Shown: positions 53,437-62,493 of the stretch, piece after piece
Layout of the letters: each line of letters starts with the position of its first letter
Position numbering within the stretch: position 1 is the first letter of the stretch
From: JBJTUH01 sp044346175
GTDB lineage: Bacteria > Cyanobacteriota > Vampirovibrionia > Vampirovibrionales > JAJTHC01
Length of the DNA: 64,000 nt
Assembly: GCA_044346175.1 (NCBI GenBank)
Contig: JBIIZQ010000004.1
Coordinates: 97,353 to 161,352, forward strand
Direction: 5' to 3'
The notes under the pieces: generated by a model
Databases searched by the model: none
What the model saw: the letters and a program-made list of their open reading frames with translations, nothing else
Told to the model about the DNA's origin: nothing
Translations under genes and position numbers: made by a program

Positions 53437-54156
53437 ATGATGAACGCTGTCGTCAATGCACTCCAAGATATTTTGGAAAGCAGTGGGATTTTATGTACAA
53501 CCATTGATGCGGTCTATAACTGGGCTCGTTCCAATTCGATATGGCCTATGACCTTTGCAACTTCTTGTTGCGGGATTGAGATGATGTCTACCAGTGCCTC
53601 TACGTTTGATATTAGTCGTTTTGGGTCAGAGGTATTTCGTGCTACCCCTCGACAGTCCGACTTGATTATTACGGCGGGTACCATTACACATAAAATGGCA
53701 CCTGCTTTGGTGCGTTTGTATGAGCAAATGCCTGAACCTAAGTACGTGATTGCCATGGGTGCTTGTACGGTGACGGGTGGGATGTACGAAAATGACTCGT
53801 ACTCGGTTGTCCGTGGTGTGGACCGCCTGATTCCTGTGGATGTTTATGTGCCTGGGTGTCCCCCTCGGCCAGAATCCTTGATTGATGCTTTGATTCAGCT
53901 TCAGAAAAAAATTCGCACGGAGTCGATTCGTGACCGTCGTAAGCGTGCCGAAAGCCATCGTAGCCGTGTGATGCTCGGTGATGGTGAGGTTTTATTGCCT
54001 GCTGAGGGGATTGAAACCCTTCGTTGGGGCGTTCAGACAGAGGCGTATGACCTCGATGCCCTTAAAGCCGAGGGAACCTTGGTACGTGGCAATATCAAGT
54101 TCCGACATGAACGTAAAATTCCGTTTCGCCCCGTGGCTTCCGTCGCTCAAAGTTAG
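53437..54156 (+). CDS. nuoB: NADH-quinone oxidoreductase subunit B
   Basis: 239 residues. Carries the N2 [4Fe-4S] cluster: SCCGIEMM, GACTVTGGM and VPGCPPRPE supply the Cys ligands. The C-terminal ~60 residues extend beyond the usual subunit. ATGATG at 53437; the frame is open from 53374. Confidence 0.96.
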   Translation: MMNAVVNALQDILESSGILCTTIDAVYNWARSNSIWPMTFATSCCGIEMMSTSASTFDISRFGSEVFRATPRQSDLIITAGTITHKMAPALVRLYEQMPEPKYVIAMGACTVTGGMYENDSYSVVRGVDRLIPVDVYVPGCPPRPESLIDALIQLQKKIRTESIRDRRKRAESHRSRVMLGDGEVLLPAEGIETLRWGVQTEAYDLDALKAEGTLVRGNIKFRHERKIPFRPVASVAQS

Positions 54157-54270
54157 TTTAGGTCATAGGGCTTTGCTCGTTTGCTTCTTAAGCACATGGC
54201 CCTTATGACACTTTGTTCACTCTGTATGACCCTTTTGTCCTGTTAATCTCTTATTAGGTTTGTCACCCTT

Positions 54271-54801
54271 ATGATGATGTTTTCTTCAGATACTTCTACA
54301 GTACCCACCACTGTAGCCTCTCCCGAGCCAGAGCCTCTCCCTCTTGGTCCTATCGGACAAGCCCTTCAGTTAGCGGGTGTCACCACCGTGGCGGCCTTAG
54401 GCGATGATGCCAAACAAGTTGAAATGATAACGGTTGCTGCCCAAGAGGCACATCAAGCCGCAAAAATCCTCAAAGAAACCTGTGGGTTTGACCTTGCCTT
54501 GTCTTGCACTGGGATGGATTGGAAAACCCATCGTGAGGCTGTGTATCATTTCTATGCCTTATCAACGCATACCTATGTGGTGTTAAAACTTACTGCGGAT
54601 GAAGCCGATACTGTGCCGAGTTTAACCCCCATTTATCCAGCGTTGAATTGGCATGAGCGGGAAGCTTATGACCTTTTGGGTATTCATTTTGAAGGACATC
54701 CTGACTTACGGCGTATTCTTATGCCTGCCGATTGGGTGGGTTACCCCCTTCGTAAAGACTACAAGGAAAATGATCCACGTTTGGTCTGGAATCAGCGCTA
54801 A
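54271..54801 (+). CDS. nuoC: NADH-quinone oxidoreductase subunit C
   Basis: 176 residues. Conserved end WHEREAYDLLGIHFEGHPDLRRILMPADW...YPLRKDY. The N-terminal ~30 residues are Pro/Thr-rich. Triple ATG start. Not fused to NuoD. Confidence 0.95.
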   Translation: MMMFSSDTSTVPTTVASPEPEPLPLGPIGQALQLAGVTTVAALGDDAKQVEMITVAAQEAHQAAKILKETCGFDLALSCTGMDWKTHREAVYHFYALSTHTYVVLKLTADEADTVPSLTPIYPALNWHEREAYDLLGIHFEGHPDLRRILMPADWVGYPLRKDYKENDPRLVWNQR

Positions 54802-54908
54802 GCCCTTGTTTTTTACGAAATCATCGTGATTATCAGCGTTCCTGATAAGCTTCATTCAACCTTGATTCAGTATTATTTACTCCCCCTTAATCATGTAATA
54901 CCTCTCCT

Positions 54909-56228
54909 ATGATGATGTTTGCAACCGATACCGCCCCAAGTGCAAAACCTGAGCTTTCTGCTCCTAAGCTTTCTCAAGCTCCTGGTGTTACTTCCGTGCT
55001 ACACCGTGACGCTCAAGAAGGTGAACTCATTGTTAATATTGGCCCCCAACACCCTTCCACACACGGGGTACTCCGTCTTGTTACGACCCTTAAAGGGGAG
55101 CAGGTGCGGGATATGGAATGTATCATTGGGTACCTCCATCGTTCCAAGGAAAAAATGGCAGAAACACGGACGTATTTCCAGTATCAGCCCACCATTGACC
55201 GTGTAGAGTACTTGAGTTCTTTCTTTGACCACTATGCCTTTGTGAGTACCATTGAAAGTATCTCGAATCTCAAAATACCTAAGCGTACTGAGTATATTCG
55301 TATGATTTGTATGGAGCTTAATCGTATCAGCTCACACTTACTCTGGTACGGTACTTTCCTGTTAGACTTAGGAGCCACGAGTCCGTTTTTCTGGGCGTTT
55401 CGTGACCGTGAGATGATTTTTAAACTCTTTGAAGAGCTTACGGGTGCTCGGATGATGTACAACTACTTCCGTTTTGGCGGGGCGGTAAAGGACATCCCTG
55501 AGGGGTGGCTTGATCAAGTACAACAATTTGTGGATTACTTCCCCGCTCGTATTGATGAGTTTGAGGCTGTTGCCAATAAAAACCCCATTATCTTAGATAG
55601 AACCGTTGGTTTGGGGATTATGGATAAAGACCATTGCCTTGCCTATGGGGTGACAGGACCCAGTTTACGTGCAACGGGTGTGGCTCAAGATTTGCGTAAA
55701 ACCAATCCCTACGGTGTGTACTCTGAGCTGGAGTTTGATGTTCCTGTCTTTACGCACGGGGATGTGTATGACCGTTACCAGGTTCGTATGCTTGAAATGC
55801 GCGAAAGTCTTCGTTTGATTGCCCAAGGCATTCAGCGTGTCAAAAAAGAATACGGTGGCGAGCCTTCCAATGTGGATAAACACCGTAAGGCTGTTGAAGA
55901 AGCCAAAGCAAAACTGAAAGCCGAGGGAGGCGACCCTAAAACAGTCGAAGATATTAACTTTGATTGGAATACTTGGGGTCAAAAAGTAAACCTCATGCTC
56001 TTTAAACCCGCCAAAGGCGAGGGAATGACCATGGTGGAATCACCTCGAGGCATGTTAGGATGCTACATCGTGTCCGATGCTTCCCCTAAAGCCTATCGTA
56101 TTAAGTGGCGCGGTGCTTCATTCTCTAACTTATCTGTACTGCCAAGTTTAATGTACCATCAGCCTTATCCTGACCTCATGCCCATCTTTGGGAGTTTAGA
56201 TGTTATTTTACCTGAGGTAGACAGATAA
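54909..56228 (+). CDS. nuoD: NADH-quinone oxidoreductase subunit D
   Basis: 439 residues. NIGPQHPSTHGVLR and YHQPYPDLMPIFGSLDVILPEVDR termini are typical of the 49-kDa subunit that forms the quinone pocket. A charged insert of about 40 residues (around 310-355; KHRKAVEEAKAKLKAEGG) precedes VESPRGMLGCYIVSD. Triple ATG start. Confidence 0.96.
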   Translation: MMMFATDTAPSAKPELSAPKLSQAPGVTSVLHRDAQEGELIVNIGPQHPSTHGVLRLVTTLKGEQVRDMECIIGYLHRSKEKMAETRTYFQYQPTIDRVEYLSSFFDHYAFVSTIESISNLKIPKRTEYIRMICMELNRISSHLLWYGTFLLDLGATSPFFWAFRDREMIFKLFEELTGARMMYNYFRFGGAVKDIPEGWLDQVQQFVDYFPARIDEFEAVANKNPIILDRTVGLGIMDKDHCLAYGVTGPSLRATGVAQDLRKTNPYGVYSELEFDVPVFTHGDVYDRYQVRMLEMRESLRLIAQGIQRVKKEYGGEPSNVDKHRKAVEEAKAKLKAEGGDPKTVEDINFDWNTWGQKVNLMLFKPAKGEGMTMVESPRGMLGCYIVSDASPKAYRIKWRGASFSNLSVLPSLMYHQPYPDLMPIFGSLDVILPEVDR

Positions 56229-56327
56229 ACTGTACTCCTTCCCTGCTTTTGAGGATTCATTTTGACCCTCAAGCTGTATCGTGTTTCGTTCAGTCGTTTG
56301 TACATTTAGTTTTGGACAGGTTCCGCC

Positions 56328-57578
56328 GTGAGTTCAACTGTTGCACTTCTTAAACAAGGCATAGATGCTGTTGTCAAACTATGGCAAAGCTTCCCTGATG
56401 CTGGACAAATTGGGCTATATGCCCTGCTCGTTTTTATCATGATTACGGTGGTCACGAAAGCTTCTGTCGTTTTCATGGTTTTGTTGGAACGTAAACTTCT
56501 GGCTTGGTTAACACAACGTAAGGGTCCTAACCGTGTGGGTCCCTTAGGCCTTGGGCATACCATTGCCGATGGGGTGAAGCTGCTCTTTAAAGAGGATGTC
56601 ATGACGGATTGTCAGGATAAGTTCCTTTTTACCATTGCACCCGCCTTGTTCTTTTTACCTGTGTTTGCTTTGGTGGGTTTCCTGCCTTTCAGTGATACCC
56701 TTCTTGCTGCAGTGGTCCCTTCGGGGATGTTGTTTTTGTTCGCACTTTCATCCATTAGTGTGCTAGGGGTTGTGTTAGCTGGTTGGTCCTCTAACAACAA
56801 ATACTCGCTTTTAGGTGGTATGCGGAGTGCGGCACAAGCCATTAGTTATGAAATCCCCTTGATTTTAAGTGTATTGGCTTTGGCGGTGTTTTCGGGTTCG
56901 CTCAATATTGCGGAAGTCGTGAAGCAGCAGCAAGCTTGGGGTGCGGCCTCGTGGAATATCATTTGGCTGTTACCAACATTTTTGATTTTCTTTACATCGG
57001 CGATTGCTGAAATCAACCGTGTTCCGTTTGACCTTCCTGAAGCTGAGAGTGAGCTTGTAAGTGGCTACAATACCGAGTATTCCGGTATGAAGTTTGCGAT
57101 GTTCTTCTTGGCTGAATATGCGGCTTTGTTTGTGATGGCAGGACTCATGACCAGTCTCTTCCTTGGCGGGTATGGTTGCCCCTTTGGGTTTTGGATGGCT
57201 GATGTGATAGGTCCTACCCTCGAAAAAACCTTTAACCTTCCTGCTATTACAGGCTTGATTAAACAAACTGAGATGGTGGTTTGGTTTATTTCAAAAACCT
57301 ATTTGTTTATCTTTATTATTATGTGGATTCGTGGTACGCTCCCTCGTTTAAAACCTGACCAGTTAATGGGTTTTAGCTGGAAGTTCCTCATTCCGCTTTC
57401 CTTAGTGAATATTTTTGTAGTGGCACTCCAACGTTTCGTGGTGCTTAACCGCTTCCAAGATATTGGATTGCTTCTGTTGTTTGTGGTTGTGGCAGTGGGT
57501 GGTTTCTGGGGCTTTGCCCGTCTATCCTCTGATATGTTAAATAGTCAAATCCTCAAGCGTCTTACAGCAGGAAGGTAG
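56328..57578 (+). CDS. nuoH: NADH-quinone oxidoreductase subunit H
   Basis: 416 residues, eight or more TM helices. MVLLERKLLAWLTQRKGPNRVGP, EINRVPFDLPEAESELVSG and YNTEYSGMKFA are diagnostic. GTG start at 56328. Somewhat longer than the common ~330-350. Confidence 0.95.
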   Translation: MSSTVALLKQGIDAVVKLWQSFPDAGQIGLYALLVFIMITVVTKASVVFMVLLERKLLAWLTQRKGPNRVGPLGLGHTIADGVKLLFKEDVMTDCQDKFLFTIAPALFFLPVFALVGFLPFSDTLLAAVVPSGMLFLFALSSISVLGVVLAGWSSNNKYSLLGGMRSAAQAISYEIPLILSVLALAVFSGSLNIAEVVKQQQAWGAASWNIIWLLPTFLIFFTSAIAEINRVPFDLPEAESELVSGYNTEYSGMKFAMFFLAEYAALFVMAGLMTSLFLGGYGCPFGFWMADVIGPTLEKTFNLPAITGLIKQTEMVVWFISKTYLFIFIIMWIRGTLPRLKPDQLMGFSWKFLIPLSLVNIFVVALQRFVVLNRFQDIGLLLLFVVVAVGGFWGFARLSSDMLNSQILKRLTAGR

Positions 57579-57587
57579 TACATCTCC

Positions 57588-58100
57588 ATGATGATGATTG
57601 GCATGAATACCGAAGACTTGGTAAAAGAAAACCGAGTTTGGAATGGTCTCAAAGAGTTGGGTCGTGGTATGCAAACTGTGATTAAGCACATGGCACGCCC
57701 TTCGGTCACGTTAGAATACCCAGAAGTATTGCCTGATTTAAACGCCCGCTTTCACGGTCGCTTAGCACTCCTTGCTAAGAGTGATGGTTCAGACCTCTGC
57801 GTAGGCTGTAAAGCCTGTGCAAGAGTTTGTCCTTGCGATGACCTCATTCAAATTGAGATGCACCGTGATGCAAACAAAAAACCTGTCATTGACCGATTCA
57901 CCATTGACATTGGACGCTGTATTTTCTGTGGGAACTGTACCGAGGTATGTCCTGTAGATTGTATTCAGATGTTACCCGATTTTGAACTTGCAGACTACTC
58001 CCGTGAAGCCCTTGTGTTAGATAAAAAAGATTTGACACTTTCAGGGGATGAATCAGATGAGTGGCGCGTGGGTCATGGGCTTGCACCCAACGTGGTTTAA
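57588..58100 (+). CDS. nuoI: NADH-quinone oxidoreductase subunit I
   Basis: 170 residues. Two [4Fe-4S] motifs, CVGCKACARVCP and CIFCGNCTEVCP, link NuoG-side electrons to NuoB. Triple ATG start nine bases after nuoH. The cluster then ends at a terminator; nuoJKLMN and nuoEFG are not in the window. Confidence 0.95.
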   Translation: MMMIGMNTEDLVKENRVWNGLKELGRGMQTVIKHMARPSVTLEYPEVLPDLNARFHGRLALLAKSDGSDLCVGCKACARVCPCDDLIQIEMHRDANKKPVIDRFTIDIGRCIFCGNCTEVCPVDCIQMLPDFELADYSREALVLDKKDLTLSGDESDEWRVGHGLAPNVV

Positions 58101-58162
58101 TTTAAACTCTTGCGAGATGTTCTCCGTATGATGCTCGTAATGCTTTAACGCTTTGTAACACC

Positions 58163-58206
58163 AAGCACACAGTGTAAGAAATTGCTTTTACACTGTGTGC
58201 TTTCTT
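58163..58206 (+). terminator. nuo cluster terminator
   Basis: AAGCACACAGTGTAA and TTACACTGTGTGCTT arms, 15-bp stem, followed by TCTT. It ends 13 bases before the next gene's ATG. Confidence 0.85.
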
Positions 58207-58218
58207 AATGGATTGACG

Positions 58219-58986
58219 ATGAAACACACACCTCCTATTTATACTCAAGAGACACCTCAAGAGACTGCTCTCCTTCAAACAGCGAATCTATTGATTCAAG
58301 AGGTCGCTCAAACCCTTGCGTTACCTCATGTTAGTAGTGAGCCAGCCTTATACAGTTTGATTGACACAACCCATGAACGCTTCCAGCACTTGAACGTACT
58401 CCTCAAGCAATGTCATGAGCAACAACAATCTTTGCTTATGTGTATGGAACATCTGGCAACACAAGCCCAGCAGTTGCATACTGTCTTGAGTGCTTTACAG
58501 TGCTTGATGCCTCATCCCGCATTGTCTACTTTACCGAGTGTTTGGTCTGTAGAGCAGTTGGGTATTTCTGCTTCTGTTTGGTCGTCTCATCAGCACACGG
58601 ACACACACACGAGGAGCATTCCACATGTCATTCAGTGTAGTACCCCCTCTGAGCAGTACCCTGAAATTCCTCAAGACCTTACCAGTGCGACTTTTGTACC
58701 TCAAAAAGCGTTTGAACAGACAGCCCAAAGTTTTAAAAATAAAGACTCCATTATTTACGCGATGTTTCAAGCCATCGTGCTTCAAGGTGGCAGGGCAACG
58801 ACCGAGGAAATTAAGCAGTATCTTGTACGCTCTGGTGTGACTCAAACAGATGGCAGAACGTACGAGCATGCACCTGCGACTAAAATCACAACCCAAGTCA
58901 ACTATCTTGTACGCCGTAAACTTGTCGCTTTGACAGGTACGGGAGTCTATATTAGTCGATTTGGATGGGAATTTCCCAGTATGTAA
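58219..58986 (+). CDS. Hypothetical protein, helical N-terminus and possible winged helix (255 aa)
   Basis: Coiled-coil-like helices at ~20-85 (HERFQHLNVLLKQCHEQQQSL), a polar linker, and a C-terminal region (GGRATTEEIKQYLVRSGVTQ... NYLVRRKLVALTGTGVYI) with the look of a winged helix-turn-helix ending in a beta wing. It may bind DNA; no family is assigned. Confidence 0.7.
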   Translation: MKHTPPIYTQETPQETALLQTANLLIQEVAQTLALPHVSSEPALYSLIDTTHERFQHLNVLLKQCHEQQQSLLMCMEHLATQAQQLHTVLSALQCLMPHPALSTLPSVWSVEQLGISASVWSSHQHTDTHTRSIPHVIQCSTPSEQYPEIPQDLTSATFVPQKAFEQTAQSFKNKDSIIYAMFQAIVLQGGRATTEEIKQYLVRSGVTQTDGRTYEHAPATKITTQVNYLVRRKLVALTGTGVYISRFGWEFPSM

Positions 58987-59010
58987 TGAGGTTCAATGAG
59001 ACGATGCGTT

Positions 59011-59472
59011 TTAATCCCGCATATACTCATTGAGTGGACGGTTGATACTGGTACCATTCTGACTTACGAGCGTAATGGTGTTCATATCAAACGTGTATAC
59101 GTTGGTGTCAGCCCCTTTGGTAAGGGTTAAATTGCATGTCGTTGTAGGGCAGGCAAGGTTAATACCTGCCCCATTGTTATAAGCAGTTGCAATACGGTTA
59201 CGTAGTGTGTTAATCATGCCTGCACGCATGGTGACATCCGCCATGACTTCCGTCGGACTCATATCGTTGCGAAGGCTTGCTTGATGTAGTAATACGGCAT
59301 AACTTGCTTGCATGTTTGCTGCGTTGACGTTGAGAATCTCACGTTCTTGATTTGCACCAACGAGCATCGCAATGCCACTAATAGCACCTACAATCCCAAC
59401 GACCATAGCGAGTTCAACAAGTGCAAAACCTTGCTTCTTTAAATCAGGGTGTTGATTGATTGTCTGATTCAT
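59011..59472 (-). CDS. Type IV pilin-like protein
   Basis: 153 residues from ATG 59472 (frame open to 59508). Prepilin signal KKQG|FALVELAMVVGIVGAIS with Glu5 after cleavage, then an extracellular domain with a single CPTTTC pair. Likely a pilus or pseudopilus subunit for adhesion, twitching or secretion; no assembly genes are nearby. Confidence 0.85.
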   Translation of the reverse strand: MNQTINQHPDLKKQGFALVELAMVVGIVGAISGIAMLVGANQEREILNVNAANMQASYAVLLHQASLRNDMSPTEVMADVTMRAGMINTLRNRIATAYNNGAGINLACPTTTCNLTLTKGADTNVYTFDMNTITLVSQNGTSINRPLNEYMRD

Positions 59473-59616
59473 TGCAAGTACCATCCATTCTACAGGGTTT
59501 GATGACAAAAAGAGGCTTGGACTTTAGAGAGACATTATTGCTATCTGTAAAGTACGCTACAGTATGTATCGACCGTCTTGAGAAAAACTAAAGTCCTTTT
59601 GTTGTTTGGGGGGTTA

Positions 59617-59659
59617 AAAAACAAAAGAGGCAGACCTCCCTTAGAGTGTCTGCCTCTTT
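59617..59659 (-). terminator. sdh/frd operon terminator
   Basis: AAGAGGCAGAC...GTCTGCCTCTT, followed on the minus strand by TTGTTTTTTAA; reads from the iron-sulfur subunit gene. Confidence 0.85.
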
Positions 59660-59684
59660 ATGTTTGGATAAGGTGCGGTGTGCG

Positions 59685-60467
59685 TTACTTGATAAGACCA
59701 AGTACACGACCTATGGTCATGAGAGGGTCAAAATAACGGTCAACGACACGCTCTTTTAAAGGAATAATGGCGTTGTCCGTAATGTGAATCTCCTCAGGAC
59801 ATACCTCAGTACAGCACTTGGTAATGTTACAAAGTTCAATACCAGCTTGTTCCTTGATGTAGGGGAGTCTGTCAAGTGTGTCTTTAGGGTGCATAGACAG
59901 TGAAGCTAAACGTACCATAAAGCGTGGCCCTGCAAATTGGGCGAACTTTTCATGGTGACGCAAAACGTGACATACGTCTTGGCAAAGGAAACACTCGATA
60001 CACTTGCGGAATTCCTGAACACGGTCAACATCCTTTTGTTGTAAGCGCCAGTCTTTGTTGTCTTCACCCTCAGGTGGAGTAAAAGCTGGAATCGCTTTAT
60101 TCACAGCGTAGTTCCAAGAGACATCGGTTACGAGGTCTTTAATCAAAGGGAAGGTCTTCATCGGAGAGACTGTAATGGGTTGGTCGGTGGGTAAACTGTC
60201 AATACGTGTTTTACACATAAGACTGGGTTTACCATTGACTTCAGCACTACAGGAGCCGCATTTTGCCGCTTTACAGTTCCAACGAACCGCAAGCTCAGGG
60301 GCATCTTTTGCTTGAATGGCATGGATACAATCCAGTATGACCATACCAGCCTCAACTTCAACGTCATACACCTCATAACGTGCGTCAATGCCTGTTTGTT
60401 CGGCATTAGGTTCGCCACGAAATACACGTAACTGAATAGTTTGGGGAGTGGTTTCAGTACTCATCAT
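59685..60467 (-). CDS. sdhB: Succinate dehydrogenase/fumarate reductase iron-sulfur subunit
   Basis: 260 residues. [2Fe-2S] domain NCKAAKCGSCSAEVNG...MCKT, then CIECFLCQDVC and CNITKCCTEVCPEEI for the [4Fe-4S] and third clusters. ATGATG at 60467. Direction of the reaction (succinate oxidation or fumarate reduction) cannot be read from sequence. Confidence 0.95.
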   Translation of the reverse strand: MMSTETTPQTIQLRVFRGEPNAEQTGIDARYEVYDVEVEAGMVILDCIHAIQAKDAPELAVRWNCKAAKCGSCSAEVNGKPSLMCKTRIDSLPTDQPITVSPMKTFPLIKDLVTDVSWNYAVNKAIPAFTPPEGEDNKDWRLQQKDVDRVQEFRKCIECFLCQDVCHVLRHHEKFAQFAGPRFMVRLASLSMHPKDTLDRLPYIKEQAGIELCNITKCCTEVCPEEIHITDNAIIPLKERVVDRYFDPLMTIGRVLGLIK

Positions 60468-60569
60468 AAGTAAAATGCTTTCTATCTGAATGAAAAGCGC
60501 GGTAAGAGATTCATTAAACGGTAGGAGGAGATGTTTCTGAGGAAAGTTCTCCTCCAAACACTTAGGCGA

Positions 60570-62339
60570 TTAGGCGTAAGGCAGTTCATCCGTTTCAAAG
60601 AATGCACGTAAATCAGAAGGCATACGGTTGAGGTCTTGGGTATAAACATGAATACCACCATCACGTAGGGTCGTGATAGAGTTTTTATACCACCATTCGG
60701 TATTGAAAGGCTTTTTCGTGGTAGGGTCGACCCAGTCTTGACAATCAAGACGTGTATGACCCCCTCGGCTTTCTTTCCGTTGTAAGGCACAGCGTGCCAC
60801 TACTTCAGAAATTGCAATCATGTTCTCAAGGTCAAGGGCAAGGTTCCAGCCAGGGTTGTAGCCACGTCCACCCGCTACACGTACTTGTTTGATACGGTGC
60901 TTCATTTGCTCAAGGATTTCAAGGGCTTCAAGCAGAGGCCCTTCCTCACGTACGATACCACATTTAAGCTGCATCATTTGTTGCAACTCTTTATGAATGG
61001 CATAAGGCGATTCCCCAGCGGTTCTTGTGAGCGGTGCGTCTTGAGCTTCTAAGGCTTCCTCTAACTGACGTTGTTCAAAACCAGGCAAGGCAGGCATGTG
61101 CTGACGAATGTACTCACAGGCACCTATCCCAGCACGTCGTCCAAATACAATCAAGTCGGAAAGAGAGTTCCCACCAAGACGGTTCGCACCATGGAGTCCA
61201 GCAGCGACTTCACCCGCTGCAAACAATCCAGGTACTGTCGTTTGTTGACTTTCAGCATCTACTTTCACCCCACCCATGGTGTAGTGTGTGGTTGGGCCAA
61301 CTTCCATAGGTTCTTTGGTGATATCAACGTCTGCAAGTTCCTTAAACTGATGGTACATGCTTGGCAGCTTACGTTTGATGTAATCCGCATTTTTATGAGA
61401 AATATCAAGGAATACCCCACCGTGTGGGCTACCACGACCTTCCTTCACTTCTTTGTAAATGGCTTTTGCGACGATGTCACGGGTTGAAAGCTCCATACGT
61501 TTCGGGTCGACATTTGCCATGAAACGTTCCCCTTTGGCATTGGTGAGCAAGCCACCTTCCCCACGTACCGCCTCTGTCACGAGTAAGCCTTTGACACCAG
61601 GGGGCCATACCATACCTGTGGGATGGAATTGAATAAATTCCATATCCATTAACTCAGCACCTGCTTTCATAGCCATCATCTGACCATCAGCAGTGTACTC
61701 CCAAGAGTTCGAGGTGACGGCAAACGCTTTCCCAATACCCCCTGTTGCGAGAATAATGGCTTTGGCACGGAACAAAACAGGTTTACCCGTTTGTCGCCAG
61801 TACCCTACAGCACCCGCCACAGGGTCTGTGGGGGCTGAACCCGTTTTAAGAAGATGGGTTAAGGTACATTCCATGTAAATATCAATCCCTGAATGAACCC
61901 CTTTGTCTTGGAGGGTACGGATAAGTTCCAAGCCTGTACGGTCTCCCACGTGGGCTAAACGACGGTAGCTATGTCCGCCAAAGGCACGTTGGTTTAATCG
62001 ACCATCAGCAGCACGGTCAAACACAGCACCCCATTTTTCAAGTTCATACACACGTTCGGGGGCTTCTTGAGCATGGATTTGAGCCATACGCCAGTTATTC
62101 AGAAACTTACCACCACGCATGGTGTCCATGAAATGGGTTTTCCAGCCATCTTGTTCATCGACATTGGCAAGTGCGGCTGCCATACCACCTTCAGCCATGA
62201 CGGTATGTGCTTTACCAAGGAGGGACTTTGTGACAAGACCTACCGATAAACCTTGTGCGGAAACTTCAATCGCCGCACGGAGTCCAGCACCACCAGCCCC
62301 AATGACAATGACATCATGGGTGTACACTTCATATTGCAT
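60570..62339 (-). CDS. sdhA: Succinate dehydrogenase/fumarate reductase flavoprotein subunit
   Basis: 589 residues. FAD motif VIGAGGAGLRAA, the covalent-FAD His in KAHTVMAEGG, active-site HTTHYTMGG-type segment (GPTTHYTMGGVKVD), and AANRLGGNSLSD-type GANRLGGNSLSD. ATG at 62339 (MQYEVYTHD); in-frame GTG 62351 and TTG 62360 are alternatives. Follows the membrane subunit gene. Confidence 0.95.
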   Translation of the reverse strand: MQYEVYTHDVIVIGAGGAGLRAAIEVSAQGLSVGLVTKSLLGKAHTVMAEGGMAAALANVDEQDGWKTHFMDTMRGGKFLNNWRMAQIHAQEAPERVYELEKWGAVFDRAADGRLNQRAFGGHSYRRLAHVGDRTGLELIRTLQDKGVHSGIDIYMECTLTHLLKTGSAPTDPVAGAVGYWRQTGKPVLFRAKAIILATGGIGKAFAVTSNSWEYTADGQMMAMKAGAELMDMEFIQFHPTGMVWPPGVKGLLVTEAVRGEGGLLTNAKGERFMANVDPKRMELSTRDIVAKAIYKEVKEGRGSPHGGVFLDISHKNADYIKRKLPSMYHQFKELADVDITKEPMEVGPTTHYTMGGVKVDAESQQTTVPGLFAAGEVAAGLHGANRLGGNSLSDLIVFGRRAGIGACEYIRQHMPALPGFEQRQLEEALEAQDAPLTRTAGESPYAIHKELQQMMQLKCGIVREEGPLLEALEILEQMKHRIKQVRVAGGRGYNPGWNLALDLENMIAISEVVARCALQRKESRGGHTRLDCQDWVDPTTKKPFNTEWWYKNSITTLRDGGIHVYTQDLNRMPSDLRAFFETDELPYA

Positions 62340-62493
62340 TGTTGTATTCACAGTAACCAAATCCTATCCGTTGGTTGTTATAACACATTGAAAGTATCAC
62401 GTAAGAAAACGACAGCAAAAGCCGTGGTACGTTTTCTATAGGGTCTTTCTCAAGAAAAGAGAAAACGAAAAATACAGAACGCTTTTTAAGGTC

